From Actinomycetota bacterium (GTDB lineage: Bacteria; Actinomycetota; Thermoleophilia; Miltoncostaeales; Miltoncostaeaceae): a DNA stretch of 22,058 nt. The translations under genes and the position numbers were made by a program. How positions within the stretch are numbered: the stretch's first letter is position 1; every line of letters begins with the position of its first letter. This document shows, piece by piece, positions 7,106 to 15,692 of this stretch. The DNA is taken from positions 1 to 22,058 of the forward strand of contig SYFI01000148.1 of the NCBI GenBank assembly GCA_005800465.1, read 5' to 3'. The notes under the pieces were generated by a model. The model was not told the origin of the DNA, did not search any database, and worked only from the letters and a program-made list of their open reading frames with translations.

Positions 7106-10100
7106 GTGTTTTCCTCGAAACATCGCCCCCGTGCTCTCCTCCTTGCTGGCGCGCTCGCAGCAGGCGTCTCTCTGCTCGGCGCGTCACCCGGCCTGAGCGA
7201 AGACTCGCAGCCTGTCACCACGCTCGACGCCACCATTGTCCCCGAGTACACAGGTGCCGCAGCGGGCGATGGAGCGCCGAAGGCCCTCCAAGTCGCCTCC
7301 GGCCGCCTCTCGGCAGTCACCTTCGGGGTGGCATTCGACGGCCCCGCGCCCGCGGACGGCCCCGTCACTGCCACCGTCACCCTTCCCGATGGCCTCACGT
7401 TCGTTCGGACCCGCACCGTCCTCCCCGAGTCAATTACCCAGATGGCGCAGTGGATCTGCACGGGAACGGTGCCCACCGTCACCTGCACGTTGGGGACGAC
7501 GGGAAATGCGTCCACGCCCTACGCGCTGCCCCCCGATCAGTCGCCGCAGCTGATCCTGGTGCTGCAGGGCACGGATTCATTGCCGCCCGTGGCGGCCGGC
7601 GACGCACCCATCGACAGGGGTGTGGTGCAGGCCGACCTCTCGGTGCCGCAAGCCGGCGGCGCCCCACTGACAGCGTCAACGACCGTACCCGTGCAGTCGA
7701 CGGGCGAACCGCCCGCACCGCGCATCGTTGTGAGCAAGGTGCTGCGCCCCAGCACCACGCCCGGCAACCCCGCCACATGGGACGGATACGACCTCATCCC
7801 GCAGAACGTCGGCAGCGCAGCTGTTGCCGCGGGCGACGGCGCCCCCGCGCTGCAGATCTCGCACGTCCTGCCCGATCCCCCGTTCCGCGGCACCACGGTG
7901 ACTGGCGCAGGATGGCGCTGTTCCACCAAGGGGAAGGGCACCTGCCGCACCATGCAGGGCATGGCCGTCGGCGACCTCGCCAAGGTCATCACGGTGCGCT
8001 GGCCCGCCCGCACCGACGCGAGCAAGATCGATGCCAAGTGGATCCTGTCCGGCATCGCGCACTTTGACGGCGCCCTCTCCCGGGTGTCGGATACGTCGAC
8101 CGACCCCAGGGCAGTCCCGCCCCGGGCGAACACCGTGCCGTTCACGAGCCCAGTGCAACTGCGCCTGGCCGATACGTTGGTCGACCTCGAGATTCACGCA
8201 GACGCGCCCAAGGGCATTCAGGTGGTGGCTGGCCGGGGCCCGACGAAGCTCGTGATGGGCATGACGAATGTGGGCGATACACACGGACGCATCGTCGGCA
8301 CCAGGATCACCATTCCCAAGGGCGTACTGGCATCGGTGCCCACGAAGGGCTGGGCCTGTGAGGGCGTCAGCCCCACCATCACCTGCCGCTCGGCCGGATC
8401 ACTCAGGCCTCGCGCAGACGCGCATTTCGACCTGATGCTCTCGGCTTCCGCGGGCATGCCCGCCGGCTCCGGGAAGATCGTGTTCGCACCCATTGGTCGC
8501 AAGAACGGCGTTCGCGGGGTGGACCGGACCGTTGCCCTTGCAATCGTCGACCCCGGCGATGCCGTTGCCACGCCGCGGGTACTCTTCCTCACCAAGTCCA
8601 CCTGGACCCGGTGGGTCGATGGCAGCACCCAACGCGTGCCCGCATTGGACGACTTCACATATCGCATCGCGCTGTTCAACAGCGGCGGCGATGCACTGAA
8701 GCCAGGCGTGCCAGTGAGCATCCGTCAGCAGATTGGTGCCGCAATGGGCCTGAAGGCGGTCCAACCCGGCGAGGGTGTCACGTGTGCCCCCGGGCCCGAC
8801 GTGGCATGCACCTTCACGCCATCTGCCCCGGTGGCCCCAGATGCCACTTTCGGGAACGTGCTTGTGACAGTGCACCCCACGAAGCCTGACCCCACGGCCA
8901 CTCTCGGAGTCATCAACGCAGCGGTCGCCGGATCAAACGTCACGAAGGCCTTCCCCATGAAGGTGGAGGTCGTCGACAACCCCAACTCCCTGCGCCCGTC
9001 GATGGCGGTGACGCAGGAGCCCACATCGGGTGGCGTGGGCACGATGTCAATGGTCTTGGGAAACGAGGGCACTGACCCGGTCAGCGGCCTCTCCGCAACC
9101 GGCCGTCTGCCCGCGAATATGCGCGTCGCGCGCATCACCGCGCCATCCGGCTGGCAATGCAGTGCACCGACCCGACGCACGGTGGCGTGTGGCTACCGGG
9201 GAACTGTGCGCGGCAAGGCGCGCACCCCGGGCGTGGTGGTGCACCTGGCCGCTGCCCCGGGTCAGGGCGCATCGCGCGATGACATGGTGTGGAAGGCACG
9301 CGGGCGCGCCAGCGACGGCAGCCTGCAAGCCGGAATGCGCAAGGCACCGGTGCCGGTGCGCGCGCACATCACTGTGGGTGCGACCGCGACGCCCAAGGTC
9401 GTAAGCGCTGTTCGCGAGATGACCGCCTATCACCGCCGTGTGGCCCTCGACGGCACATCCAGCGTGGGCAACGGCATCTCCCTCTCGTACCGCTGGAGCC
9501 AGCGCTGCCTCACGCCCGGCGATGTCGCGAAGCTCCGGGCATGCAAGGGTCGCGTGACGCCTACTGCGCGCATCGACAGCGCGACCCTCCCCTCCACCCA
9601 CGCGGTCCTCCCCATTGTCACCACCCGCACCCAGTTCGTATTCGACCTGACCATCACCGATCGCAGCGCCACCAAGCGAAAGACGGTGACCGTGGTCCAG
9701 GCAGTGCCCCAGAAGCTGGCGCGCGCCACCACGCGCGGCACTGGGCTCAGCCCGTCAGACGCGGCAGCGCGAGCCGGGATCCTCGCCGCACAGCGCGCGG
9801 CCGCGACCGCACGTCAACGCGCCGTGCGAGGTACCACCGCGTCGCGTCGCACTGCTGCCGCGAGCAATGCGCGCCGTGCCCGTGCGGCCCGTTCCAACAC
9901 CCCCCGCGTCAACATCCGTGGTGGTGGTTTCGTGTCGGCCAAGCCGGGCACCGTGGTGCCCCTCACCGCGCAGACCCGTGGCGCCTGGAGCGGTGCTGTC
10001 ACATACAGCTGGAGTCAGGTGAGCGGCCCTGCTGCCACGATCAGCAGCCCCACCGCGCGCCAGACCGACATCCGCACCCCCAACTCGAAGTCCCCAGTCG

Positions 10101-13100
10101 TCATGCGCGTGCGCGCACGCGACGCCGAGGGGCACGTGGCCACCGGGCAGGTGATGGTCGGTGCAGGCGGCGGCGAGTCACCGCAGGCCGTCGCAGTGAT
10201 GGCGCAGGCGGCCAACGCCGCTGCGAGTGGCAAGCCGATGTCGGTGAAGCTTGCCCCGGGTGCCGCCACGACGCTGCGCAGCCTCCGCTCCATGGCATCA
10301 GGGCAGGCCACATCCGGGCCAAGCGGCCCTCAGTACATGTTCTCCAAATCGGACCTGTCGGTTGGTCAGGTGTCGGTGAAGGGCGCGAGCGGCACCCTCA
10401 GCACCACCGGCATCACGCTGACCACCGGCACGATCACCCTGCCCGCGTCGTGGAACATCGGCCCGCTCAGCGTGGGCAAGGGCAAGGCCATCACCTACAC
10501 CTTCGCCGTCGGCAATGCGCCGTCAAGCCTGGTGGGCCAGATTGTTGACGCCACCCACTTCCCCCTGCTCACCCTGCCGACCGGCTGGGCTGGCGCCACC
10601 ACCATCACGTTTGCGAAGAACTCGTGGAGCATCGAGGCCACGGCCACCGGTGGCAAGGAGGGCAAGGTCGTGGTGGAGGGCACGGTGAAGGAGGACGGCA
10701 CTTACACCGCGTCGGTCACCGGAACCCACGTGCTGAACGTCGGCGGATCGCCCATGGATCTGGCCGGCACCATCACCAAGACCGCGCCCGACCAAGACGC
10801 CACGAGCACCGTCACCGGATCCATCGGCGCTCCCGTCCAACTGGCCGATGGCGTAAGCCTCGAAGGCGTCACCGCCAAGTGGACGCCCGACGTGAAGAAG
10901 GGCCCAACGCTCACGGGCTCCGCGACGGTGAAGATTGACAGCGGTGCGAGCGACCCCCTGCAGATCGCCGCCAATCTCAAGTACGCGGGCTCTGAGGACT
11001 GGACTCTGGATCTGGCCGGCAAGGGTGGTCCCACGTGGTCCCCACTGCCCGGACTCGCGGTGTCGGCCGCCAACCTCACCGGCTCGATCGGCGAGGAAAA
11101 GGGTGTCTCCAAGTGGAACATCACCGGCAAACTCGGCACCTGGCAGGTATCGAGCATCCTCACGCTCGCCAACGTGCAACTCGACCTCACCAATGATTGC
11201 GGTGATGGCACGCAGCCCGCCTGCCCCAAGGGCACGATGTTCCTCAAGCTGAGCACCGACGCCACGCTCGCGCCGCCGGTCGTCTCTCCCATCAATGCCA
11301 AGGCCACCGCCATCCTCGGCCTTGGCGACGGCGGCGGCTTCTCCCTGTACGCCACGCTTCCGAACCTCAATCTCGGAGCGGGGGTGGAACTGGGCAGCCC
11401 GTCCCTCAACGTCACCTACAACATGCCTGAGGGGCTGCTGCCGTCCAGCGTCGGCGTGCCCTCGTTCGATCTGCCCGACAACATCAACGGCGGCTTCGTG
11501 ATCAACGCCATGGGATCGTTGTCGGTGCCGGGCCTCGGCAACTTCGGTTCGATCGTCTCGATGATCACGCCCAAGGGCTGGACCCTCGGGGGCTTCGACG
11601 CCGACGGCGTGTCGCTTGGTTCGGACAACGGCGGCCAGTCGGGCGCGTGGTTCGGGTGGTCATCGTTCGACACCACCATGAGAATCAACCTCCCCGGCGT
11701 GGGTGTGCAATCGATCCCCATTCCCAAGGGCTCGTTTTCGGTCACCGGCGACTACTCCGCACCCGGGTGGTTCACCAAGATGGCTGGTATCGAATCGGCG
11801 CACGCGGTTGGCACCATCACCTTCCAGGCCGACACCGGCTTCTTCAATGCCAAGGTGGCGCTCGACGGCACGTACACCCTGCCCGGTGGTGGGTCGAGCG
11901 TGCAGGCCTCGTCGCTGTTCTTCGAAATCCAGAACAATTCGATAGGCCTGACGGTGTCCGTGGGCGCCACCACCACTCTCGGCGTGCAGGGGATGGATGC
12001 CAACGGCACACAGGTACAGGCGCCCGAACTCGAGATGCGCCTTGCCTACGACGCCATGGTGCAAACGGCGTCGGCATCGCTCACCTTTACTGATGACGCA
12101 GGGTGGCAGGACGCCTTCGGGGTGGATGGCCTCGTCGTCAACAAGGCCTCCATCACGCTCCAGGTGAACCTCGTCACCCTCACCCCCGGCATCAAACTGA
12201 TGGCGGTGGGCCAACTGCCCTCCAGCGTCGCCGGACCTCTTGGAGTGCCCGGGCAGGGTATCCCCATCACCGTGGGCGCCGAACTGTCAGCCGAGCACCC
12301 GTGTATTGACTTCCAAGTGGGCAAGCAGGGTGGACCCGCCGTGCTGCAGATGGGTGGCGGCGTTGCCACTGCGAGCTTCTTCCAGTTCATCCTTGCGCCC
12401 TCCGGCTGCCAACTTTCGCCCGACAGCAAGCCCATTGCACCCGGCTTCTCGATCCAATTCTCCGGAACAATCCTCGACACCCCAGTGGACGTCGGGGCCA
12501 CCCTCGAGATCGAGCCCATGCTGAAGCTTGACGGCCACCTGGACATCGGGGCATTCACCGTGGGTGGTGTTGCGTTCGACGAGACGCAGCTGAAGGTGCA
12601 TCTCGATGAGGCCGCCGGCGTCAACGAGGTGTCGTTCTCGGGTGGCTTCACCATCTTCGGAAACGGCGTGAAGGTGCTGGGAAACCTGAGGCAGGCGGGA
12701 GACACGACGTCGGCCTCGCTCGAGGTGCAGCAGGTGGGCGCCATCTCCATTGATGGCTTCACGCTGCAGGACATGCGCTTCAGTGCCGGGGTCGAGGTTG
12801 GTCCGGGCGTGAACAAGGTGATGATCTCCGCCGGCGGCAAGGTGAACATTCTCGGCCAGATGCTCAATGTCCGCGAATTCAAGGTGAAGATCGACAACGG
12901 CGTGGTGGAAGACGTCTCGTTCGACATTCAGGCGAAGATCGATATCGAGGATGTCGCCACGGCCGACGGCGAGTTCCAGATGAGCTACAGCGAGTCGACT
13001 GGCGACTTCCAACTGCACGCGAAGGTGGCACTCACCACCGCTGCCGGCTTCAACATCGGGAGCGCCGATAAACCGGCCACACTCGACATCGAGCCGGCAT

Positions 13101-14293
13101 GCGCTGCCTTTGAGGGAACGGTCCAGATCGGCACGGTGTTCCAGGCGACCCTGCAGGGCACGTTCGTCTACAAGGATGGCTGCACGCAGACGGTGCGCAC
13201 GGTGACGGGCGAGCAGGTGGCCCCCACCACGGGCGACTTCAGCCTGTCGGCCAACAACGTGTCGCTGAACCTCGGCGAGTTCGAGACCACCGGCTCGGTG
13301 GCGATCGGCGACGTGGGCGGTACCGCGTACGCCACCGCCTCGGCCGCACTGACACTGGGCACAGAGCAGGCAGGTGGCACCGTCAACGTGTCAGGGGCGT
13401 TCCAGAGCAACGGCGACTTCGCGTTTGACGGCTCGGGCAACCTCGGGTTGGCGGGTCTGCAACTGAATGTGGCGGCACATGTGTCGAACGCCGGTGGCAA
13501 TGTGGAGGTGACAGGACGCGCACAGCTGAACATCGGCGACACCGTCGTCGAGATCAACGGCCGCTTCACCGAGATCAACGGCGTGCCCTCCGTCACCCTT
13601 CGCGGTGCGGTCGACCGTCTGGTGCTTGCGGGATTCAACGTCGGGCACGCCGACGTCACCCTCACGCAGACGCCCACCGACATGAGCGTCGAAGCCAACG
13701 TCGCGATGAGCGTGGGCGACCCATCGAGCGGACAGATCCAGGCGAACGGCACCATCTCGTTCGTCCAGGGTGCGACGACCGGCGGCGTACCACTCTTCTA
13801 CGCATCGCTGCGCGGCACGATGGGATTCCCGTCCATCGGCGCCACCATGGATGGAACGGTCACGTTCACCAACTGCGCCAACAACTGCAGCCAGCTGGGC
13901 CCCGTCCAGTTCTCGCTGAGCGGCAACATCAGCGCCGCTGGATTCAACTTCGTCACGAACATCAACATGTCGTCAGACGGCACGTTCTCCGCATCCGCTG
14001 TGTTCAACACCAACATGTGCTCGGGAACCATCAACCTGCTCATCGTGCAGGCTCAGGGCTGCTTCGCCGTGAACCTCACGCTGTTCGTCGGAAGCCAGGC
14101 GCCCTACGCCAGCATTGACGGGAATGTCAACGTCAACGTGAACATCCAGACGTGGGACGCCGACCCCTGGTACGCCCCATGGGACTGGTCATGGGGGCCC
14201 TGGTATTCATTTGGCGTCAACTTGAGTGCACGCTTCCAACTATCACCGTTCAAGGCGTGCGTCGGGGTTATGGGACAAGACCTCTGTATTTAG
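7106..14293 (+). CDS. Giant secreted multidomain beta-rich surface protein (2395 aa)
   Basis: One uninterrupted frame. Residues 1-31 form a signal peptide: a basic start, then ALLLAGALAAGVSLLG. Five DUF11-like modules follow (about 35-760), each with a [W/V]-x-C-x(7-9)-C motif (cysteines 118/127, 272/280, 418/427, 560/568, 685/695). A PKD-like module (about 755-867, YRWSQRC, C801/C813) precedes an Ala/Arg-rich helical linker (about 871-932). A second PKD-like module (about 935-1024, YSWSQVSGP) follows. Residues from about 1076 to 2340 are a long run of alternating hydrophobic beta strands with many TGSxxI, GNxxV and LxGTxxF phrases and six more close Cys pairs. The C-terminus (2350-2366) holds six Trp in 17 residues. 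No LPXTG, C-terminal TM or catalytic motif is visible. It is probably a secreted or wall-associated adhesive or structural protein. I do not recognise the long beta region. GTG start, leaderless by spacing. Confidence 0.85.
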   Translation: MFSSKHRPRALLLAGALAAGVSLLGASPGLSEDSQPVTTLDATIVPEYTGAAAGDGAPKALQVASGRLSAVTFGVAFDGPAPADGPVTATVTLPDGLTFVRTRTVLPESITQMAQWICTGTVPTVTCTLGTTGNASTPYALPPDQSPQLILVLQGTDSLPPVAAGDAPIDRGVVQADLSVPQAGGAPLTASTTVPVQSTGEPPAPRIVVSKVLRPSTTPGNPATWDGYDLIPQNVGSAAVAAGDGAPALQISHVLPDPPFRGTTVTGAGWRCSTKGKGTCRTMQGMAVGDLAKVITVRWPARTDASKIDAKWILSGIAHFDGALSRVSDTSTDPRAVPPRANTVPFTSPVQLRLADTLVDLEIHADAPKGIQVVAGRGPTKLVMGMTNVGDTHGRIVGTRITIPKGVLASVPTKGWACEGVSPTITCRSAGSLRPRADAHFDLMLSASAGMPAGSGKIVFAPIGRKNGVRGVDRTVALAIVDPGDAVATPRVLFLTKSTWTRWVDGSTQRVPALDDFTYRIALFNSGGDALKPGVPVSIRQQIGAAMGLKAVQPGEGVTCAPGPDVACTFTPSAPVAPDATFGNVLVTVHPTKPDPTATLGVINAAVAGSNVTKAFPMKVEVVDNPNSLRPSMAVTQEPTSGGVGTMSMVLGNEGTDPVSGLSATGRLPANMRVARITAPSGWQCSAPTRRTVACGYRGTVRGKARTPGVVVHLAAAPGQGASRDDMVWKARGRASDGSLQAGMRKAPVPVRAHITVGATATPKVVSAVREMTAYHRRVALDGTSSVGNGISLSYRWSQRCLTPGDVAKLRACKGRVTPTARIDSATLPSTHAVLPIVTTRTQFVFDLTITDRSATKRKTVTVVQAVPQKLARATTRGTGLSPSDAAARAGILAAQRAAATARQRAVRGTTASRRTAAASNARRARAARSNTPRVNIRGGGFVSAKPGTVVPLTAQTRGAWSGAVTYSWSQVSGPAATISSPTARQTDIRTPNSKSPVVMRVRARDAEGHVATGQVMVGAGGGESPQAVAVMAQAANAAASGKPMSVKLAPGAATTLRSLRSMASGQATSGPSGPQYMFSKSDLSVGQVSVKGASGTLSTTGITLTTGTITLPASWNIGPLSVGKGKAITYTFAVGNAPSSLVGQIVDATHFPLLTLPTGWAGATTITFAKNSWSIEATATGGKEGKVVVEGTVKEDGTYTASVTGTHVLNVGGSPMDLAGTITKTAPDQDATSTVTGSIGAPVQLADGVSLEGVTAKWTPDVKKGPTLTGSATVKIDSGASDPLQIAANLKYAGSEDWTLDLAGKGGPTWSPLPGLAVSAANLTGSIGEEKGVSKWNITGKLGTWQVSSILTLANVQLDLTNDCGDGTQPACPKGTMFLKLSTDATLAPPVVSPINAKATAILGLGDGGGFSLYATLPNLNLGAGVELGSPSLNVTYNMPEGLLPSSVGVPSFDLPDNINGGFVINAMGSLSVPGLGNFGSIVSMITPKGWTLGGFDADGVSLGSDNGGQSGAWFGWSSFDTTMRINLPGVGVQSIPIPKGSFSVTGDYSAPGWFTKMAGIESAHAVGTITFQADTGFFNAKVALDGTYTLPGGGSSVQASSLFFEIQNNSIGLTVSVGATTTLGVQGMDANGTQVQAPELEMRLAYDAMVQTASASLTFTDDAGWQDAFGVDGLVVNKASITLQVNLVTLTPGIKLMAVGQLPSSVAGPLGVPGQGIPITVGAELSAEHPCIDFQVGKQGGPAVLQMGGGVATASFFQFILAPSGCQLSPDSKPIAPGFSIQFSGTILDTPVDVGATLEIEPMLKLDGHLDIGAFTVGGVAFDETQLKVHLDEAAGVNEVSFSGGFTIFGNGVKVLGNLRQAGDTTSASLEVQQVGAISIDGFTLQDMRFSAGVEVGPGVNKVMISAGGKVNILGQMLNVREFKVKIDNGVVEDVSFDIQAKIDIEDVATADGEFQMSYSESTGDFQLHAKVALTTAAGFNIGSADKPATLDIEPACAAFEGTVQIGTVFQATLQGTFVYKDGCTQTVRTVTGEQVAPTTGDFSLSANNVSLNLGEFETTGSVAIGDVGGTAYATASAALTLGTEQAGGTVNVSGAFQSNGDFAFDGSGNLGLAGLQLNVAAHVSNAGGNVEVTGRAQLNIGDTVVEINGRFTEINGVPSVTLRGAVDRLVLAGFNVGHADVTLTQTPTDMSVEANVAMSVGDPSSGQIQANGTISFVQGATTGGVPLFYASLRGTMGFPSIGATMDGTVTFTNCANNCSQLGPVQFSLSGNISAAGFNFVTNINMSSDGTFSASAVFNTNMCSGTINLLIVQAQGCFAVNLTLFVGSQAPYASIDGNVNVNVNIQTWDADPWYAPWDWSWGPWYSFGVNLSARFQLSPFKACVGVMGQDLCI

Positions 14294-14301
14294 CCAAAAC
14301 G

Positions 14302-14330
14302 GCGACGGGCGCCCGGAAGGCGCCCGTCGC
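14302..14330. terminator. Perfect 12-bp hairpin after the giant gene
   Basis: GCGACGGGCGCC (14302-14313) pairs perfectly with GGCGCCCGTCGC (14319-14330) around a 5-nt CGGAA loop. It lies 9 bp after the giant gene stop and 22 bp before the stop of the convergent acidic-protein gene, so it probably terminates both. No T-tract follows on the plus strand. Confidence 0.8.
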
Positions 14331-14351
14331 ACGGTGCTCTGCGGTTGGCTG

Positions 14352-14777
14352 CTAGCCCTTTGAGGACTTCTTCGAGGCCTTGATCGGGTTGAGTGCCTTC
14401 TGCACCTGCTCTGGCAGCTCAGTGGAGTGGTACACATGACGGCCGCACTCCGGACCACTGCGCGAGGGCCGTGCGTGGCACGTGCTGGGGGCCTCGCTCC
14501 AGATGGCGAGGGTGCGGTGACCGCGCTCGCACAGGTAGAGCGTGGCAATACCCTCGCGGGCACGTGGCCCAGAGGGGCCAGCGGCGTCCTCGGGCTCGTA
14601 CTCCTCTGCAGGAGTGCCCTCCTCCCCGATCTCCTCGACCACCATCTCCTCAACCACGGCCTCAGCCTCGGCGGGAGCCTCGGGCTCCGGGGTCTCCTCG
14701 GTCACCACGGCGGCCTCTTCGGTCACCACGGCAGCCTCCTCAACGGGGGCCTCTACGTCGGTCGGCGTCTCGCTCAC
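14352..14777 (-). CDS. Acidic-tail, Cys/His-rich small hypothetical protein
   Basis: I do not recognise this 141-residue protein. Residues 1-65 are extremely acidic (Glu, Ala, Val, Pro), with a 7-residue tandem duplication (EAAVVTE twice). Residues 72-118 form a compact Cys/His-rich segment: TLYLCERGHRTLAIW with C83 and H87, then C100, C111, H114 and H117, a plausible zinc ribbon. The C-terminus is basic (KASKKSSKG). An acidic arm plus a possible zinc ribbon plus a basic tail suggests nucleic-acid or transcription-machinery contact, but this is inference. The GTG start is chosen for the GAGGAGAG ribosome-binding site about 9 nt upstream and a TATAGT -10 box at 14816-14811; extending further upstream would run antisense to the methyltransferase. 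It is convergent with the giant gene. Confidence 0.7.
   Translation of the reverse strand: MSETPTDVEAPVEEAAVVTEEAAVVTEETPEPEAPAEAEAVVEEMVVEEIGEEGTPAEEYEPEDAAGPSGPRAREGIATLYLCERGHRTLAIWSEAPSTCHARPSRSGPECGRHVYHSTELPEQVQKALNPIKASKKSSKG
14698..14739. repeat. Two-copy 21-bp tandem duplication inside the acidic-protein gene
   Basis: Units 14698-14718 and 14719-14739 differ at two bases, both synonymous in the minus-strand frame, and encode the duplicated EAAVVTE heptad of the acidic arm. In-frame slippage of this kind can change arm length without breaking the gene. Confidence 0.75.
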
Positions 14778-14810
14778 TGGGAAATCTCTCCTCGGATCTG
14801 ACGGCCGGGG

Positions 14811-14839
14811 ACTATAGCGCCCCGTGGTGCGATTACGCT
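14811..14839. promoter_or_regulatory. Divergent promoter region for the acidic protein and the methyltransferase
   Basis: ACTATAGC holds TATAGT on minus (14816-14811), close to the sigma-70 consensus and about 33 nt before the acidic-protein GTG. It also holds TATAGC on plus (14813-14818), 5 nt before GTG 14824. A second plus-strand box, TACGCT (14834-14839), lies 8 nt before GTG 14848. Which plus box is used decides the methyltransferase start. Confidence 0.45.
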
Positions 14840-14847
14840 CCCGCCCC

Positions 14848-15531
14848 GTGCATCCCGACGATGACAGAGCGATCTGGGAGGAGATCCCCGCGGGGGACAT
14901 CACCCTGCGTATCCGGCGACCACCGTCAGCAGAAGCGCTCATCGACGAGAACGAGTTCGCCGTGGACGAGCGTCTCCCATACTGGGCAGAGGTCTGGCCG
15001 AGCGGTCGCGTGCTGTGCGGCGTGCTGGCAGGAATGGACCTCGCTTGCAAATCCGTGCTCGAACTTGGTGCGGGAATCGGTACCGGCGCGATGGTGGCCG
15101 CAATGTGCGGCGCACGCGCCATGAGCACCGACTGGTACCCCGCGGCGGTGGAGTTCAGCCAGTGGAACGCACGGAATCTTGGGCTTGACATGGAGTCGGT
15201 GGTCGTTGACTGGTGCAATCCACCGGATGAGGTAATGGACCGCGCGCCATGGGACCTCGTGGTGGGCGCGGACATCCTCTACGAGGCCAGGAATGGCACC
15301 GCCCTGGGAGCCCTCATCCCCCAGCTTGTGGGCGCGGACTCGCAGGTGATCATCGCCGACCCCCGTCGGCCTGACGCGGGTCCATTCGTTGACGCTATGG
15401 GCGACGCCGGGTGGGGGTATGAACGGAGTGACATCCCGGTGCCGGGACGCATCGACGAGACGGGGCCCATCGTCTATGTCCACCGCTTCACGCCGCCGCC
15501 CAAAAACATCAACGGCCCGGTGATCGTCTAG
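14848..15531 (+). CDS. Class I SAM-dependent methyltransferase (METTL21/Nnt1-like lysine methyltransferase family)
   Basis: From GTG 14848 the protein is 227 residues. LPYWAEVWPSGRVL (43-56) precedes the SAM-binding glycine loop VLELGAGIGTG (70-80), an acidic residue D95 after the second strand (MSTDWYP), QWNARNLGL (105-113) and the strand DLVVGADILYE (136-146). The order and the WAEVWPSG phrase match the PF10294-like protein methyltransferase group, which methylates lysines or other targets in proteins. The substrate here is unknown. GTG 14824, 8 codons earlier, is an alternative; I prefer 14848 because the intervening codons look like promoter sequence. It ends in a hairpin just before tRNA-Asn. 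Confidence 0.8.
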   Translation: MHPDDDRAIWEEIPAGDITLRIRRPPSAEALIDENEFAVDERLPYWAEVWPSGRVLCGVLAGMDLACKSVLELGAGIGTGAMVAAMCGARAMSTDWYPAAVEFSQWNARNLGLDMESVVVDWCNPPDEVMDRAPWDLVVGADILYEARNGTALGALIPQLVGADSQVIIADPRRPDAGPFVDAMGDAGWGYERSDIPVPGRIDETGPIVYVHRFTPPPKNINGPVIV

Positions 15532-15543
15532 GATCCCGGGCCG
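15513..15543 (+). terminator. Hairpin over the methyltransferase stop codon, just upstream of tRNA-Asn
   Basis: CGGCCCGG (15513-15520) pairs with CCGGGCCG (15536-15543), and GATC (15522-15525) pairs with GATC (15532-15535), leaving one bulged T and a GTCTAG loop that contains the TAG stop. It ends 3 nt before the tRNA. It could terminate the methyltransferase mRNA or act as a processing structure in a shared transcript. Confidence 0.5.
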
Positions 15544-15546
15544 CGT

Positions 15547-15618
15547 TCCTCGGTAGCTCAATGGTAGAGCATCCGGCTGTTAACCGGAGGGTTGTAGGTT
15601 CGAGTCCTACCCGAGGAG
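15547..15618 (+). tRNA. tRNA-Asn (anticodon GTT)
   Basis: A full cloverleaf is readable. The acceptor stem is TCCTCGG/CCGAGGA with discriminator G, and the D-arm is GCTC-AATGGTA-GAGC. The anticodon stem TCCGG/CCGGA carries loop CTGTTAA, with anticodon GTT at 15579-15581. The T-arm is GTAGG-TTCGAGT-CCTAC. The length is 72 nt and the 3' CCA is not encoded. It lies 15 bp after the methyltransferase stop. Confidence 0.97.
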
Positions 15619-15692
15619 TTTCAAGAGGGACTTCCTGCAAAACGGCGCTTTTTACAGATCGTGTCGCGACTCTGACGGGGCGGTTGAACGAC

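Noticed and set aside
9289..10548. 419-codon plus-strand frame inside the giant gene
   Set aside because: Out of frame with the giant gene and extremely Arg/His/Pro/Gly-rich; typical of a +1/+2 shadow, while the main frame has consistent module structure.
14104..14293. LPXTG sorting signal or C-terminal membrane anchor in the giant protein
   Set aside because: The last 60 residues have no LPXTG-like motif, no hydrophobic helix and no basic tail.
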